Of a DNA stretch of 7,003 bases, positions 5,753-7,003 are shown piece by piece (the first letter of the stretch is position 1; every line of letters starts with the position of its first letter). The stretch covers positions 1 through 7,003 of the forward strand of contig CATPCN010000343.1 of NCBI GenBank assembly GCA_955652855.1. Direction: 5' to 3'. Made by a program: the position numbers and the translations under genes. Below the pieces are notes generated by a model. That model did no database searches and had not been told where the DNA came from. It saw only the letters and a list, made by a program, of their open reading frames with translations. The stretch is from an uncultured Chthoniobacterales bacterium (GTDB lineage: Bacteria; Verrucomicrobiota; Verrucomicrobiae; Chthoniobacterales; UBA10450).

Positions 5753-5798
5753 TCCATTGTCGATCTTGTCAGAAATCCGGCAGCGAATAAAGTGAACG

Positions 5799-7003
5799 GT
5801 GCAACGCCGCTGGATTCTATCGCCCATCGGAGAGTTGAACGGCGGCGGGATTCCCTGGAGCGAAATTTGCGGGCTGCCTTGCATCGCGCATTTGCTCATG
5901 CGCAAGAATTTCGCAAGCGCGGATGAAGTCCACGCCTTCCTCCAGCCGCGCCTGAGCTCGCTCAGCGATCCATTTTTGCTGCCGCAAATGGAAAGGGCGG
6001 TGGCGCGAATACTCGCGGCGTCAGATCGACATGAACGAATCGTGCTCTTCGGCGATTACGATGTGGACGGTGTCACTTCGCTCGCACTGCTCGCGGAAAT
6101 GTTGCGCGAGTACGGCGCCGCGCCGGAATTATTTTTGCCGTTGCGCATGGAGGAAGGCTACGGGATGAGTGCAGAAAGCATCGAGCGTTGTTTGAAAAAA
6201 CATAAACCGGAGCTTTTGATCGCAATCGATTGCGGCACGTCATCGCTTCAAGAAATCGTCGATCTAAAAAAACGCGGCGTGGATGTGATCGTATTCGATC
6301 ATCATGAACCGAAGTCCGCGCTGCCCGAATGCGCGGCGATCGTTAATCCGAAGATCGACAGTAACTCGGCGTTTCATTATCTGTGCAGCGTCGGCATCGT
6401 CTTCAAACTTTGTCACGCGCTGCTAAAAACGCGGCCGCTGGAAAGTTTCGATCTTAAGTCGCATCTCGATCTTGTCGCGCTCGGCACCGTCGCGGACATC
6501 GTTCCGCTGCGAGCTGAAAATCGCGTTCTTGTTCAGCATGGTGCAATCGAAATTGCGCGATCGCGAAAGCCTGGCATTCGCGAATTGATGAAAGTCGCCG
6601 CTGTGCGTCCGCCGATCGGAGCGGACGCGGTCGCGTTCCGGCTCGGGCCGCGATTAAATGCGGCCGGCCGATTGAGCACCGCAGAGAAAGCGCTCCGTCT
6701 TCTCTTAACGAAAGACGAAAACGAAGCGGCGCAATTGGCGGCAGAGCTCGACGCGCAAAACCGCGAGCGGCAAACGGTCGAAAAACAAATTTTCGCGGCG
6801 GCCGATGAACAGGTGGCGCGCGAGTTCGATCCGGAGCGCGATGCCGCGATTGTGGTTGGCGCGCGTGCTTGGCATCCTGGCGTGCTCGGGATCGTGGCGT
6901 CGCGGCTCACAAAAAAATATTATCGGCCCACGATCGTCATCGGTTTCGACGAAACCGGTCTGGGCAAAGGAAGCGGCCGGTGCATCGAAGGAATGTCGCT
7001 GAT
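5799..7003 (+). CDS. recJ: Single-stranded-DNA exonuclease RecJ, 3' end outside window
   Basis: 5'-3' single-strand DNA exonuclease of the DHH family, acting in recombination and repair. 401 codons are visible of a usual 560-590. Motifs in order: GDYDVDG (D86, D88, D90), IDCGT (D144), DHHEP (D167, H168, H169), SVGIVFKL, LVALGTVADIVPL, the GPRLNAAGR block of the DHHA1 side (about 283-291), AWHPGVLGIVASRL and GSGRCIEG (about 391-398). The usual GSGRS serine is Cys here. The metal-binding aspartates and histidines are all present. The frame opens after TGA 5793; GTG 5799 gives the family-typical start QRRWIL, with only a weak AAAG upstream. ATG 5898 would cut off the N-terminal region (LLMRKNF, FLQPRLSSLSDPF). 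It marks the distal flank of the integron and may receive read-through from the cassettes, as no terminator lies between. Confidence 0.95.
   Translation, partial: MQRRWILSPIGELNGGGIPWSEICGLPCIAHLLMRKNFASADEVHAFLQPRLSSLSDPFLLPQMERAVARILAASDRHERIVLFGDYDVDGVTSLALLAEMLREYGAAPELFLPLRMEEGYGMSAESIERCLKKHKPELLIAIDCGTSSLQEIVDLKKRGVDVIVFDHHEPKSALPECAAIVNPKIDSNSAFHYLCSVGIVFKLCHALLKTRPLESFDLKSHLDLVALGTVADIVPLRAENRVLVQHGAIEIARSRKPGIRELMKVAAVRPPIGADAVAFRLGPRLNAAGRLSTAEKALRLLLTKDENEAAQLAAELDAQNRERQTVEKQIFAAADEQVAREFDPERDAAIVVGARAWHPGVLGIVASRLTKKYYRPTIVIGFDETGLGKGSGRCIEGMSL

Larger units (their letters stand above)
1849..5775. mobile_element. Chromosomal integron: intI, attI and about five cassettes
   Basis: The unit comprises the integrase gene (minus strand), an attI region, and a co-directional cassette array on the plus strand ending just before recJ. 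Cassette junctions (cut after the G of GTTRRRY) lie at 2955/2956, 3668/3669, 4233/4234, a decayed one near 4835, and 5095/5096. Cassette sizes are therefore 713, 565, about 600, about 260 and at least 570 bases. Most genes stop close to the attC that follows them: 0, 12, 37 and 45 bases away, as expected for cassettes. The right boundary is uncertain because the last attC lacks a clear right core. No transposase, tnp inverted repeat or plasmid gene is visible, and housekeeping genes flank both sides, so this is a sedentary chromosomal integron rather than a transposon-borne one. Confidence 0.9.

Noticed and set aside
1..7003. CRISPR array, tRNA or rRNA gene, or insertion sequence
   Set aside because: I saw no evenly spaced identical repeats, no tRNA-like cloverleaf and no transposase. 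The only repeats are the attC sites.

Overview
The window looks like a bacterial chromosome segment carrying an integron between conserved housekeeping genes. It opens with the end of mqnE and a complete mqnA, two early genes of the futalosine route to menaquinone. It closes with the first two thirds of recJ. Protein style (a futalosine pathway gene pair and a RecJ with an RLSSLSDPF-type N-terminal region) would fit a Verrucomicrobiota-like soil or water bacterium. That assignment is an inference from memory of the families and is weak.

Positions 1-1742: mqnE (5' end outside the window) and mqnA, same strand, 3 bases apart, evidently one operon. Positions 1743-1852: a short stretch whose reading resembles the C-terminal end of a DUF72 protein, overlapping the end of the integrase gene. 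Positions 1849-2862 (minus): an integron integrase (IntI), 337 residues, with all catalytic residues in register with IntI1. Positions 2863-2961: the attI region with a GTTAGGC insertion core. Positions 2956 to about 5663 or beyond: an array of about five gene cassettes, all pointing away from intI, delimited by attC sites. Four attC 5' cores share one pattern (RYCTAACC-mrr-CG-m-TGCAGC), and three intact right ends share TCTCGTTAGR.

Cassette cargo, in order: a 170-residue protein with one membrane segment; a 144-residue secreted protein; a small secreted protein whose gene appears frameshifted in a G run; a roughly 260-base cassette with no convincing gene; and a VOC (glyoxalase/bleomycin-resistance fold) protein preceded by an overlapping 17-codon leader ORF. 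None of the first three has a function I can name. The last attC has a clear left half but no recognisable right core, and the sequence then runs into recJ, read from GTG 5799.

The parts fit the standard integron model: IntI recombines attC x attI, new cassettes enter at attI beside intI, and older cassettes lie further away. The decayed or incomplete attC sites are all in the distal part of the array, next to recJ. This is consistent with an old, partly immobilised distal end. I see no confident promoter or rho-independent terminator in the window.
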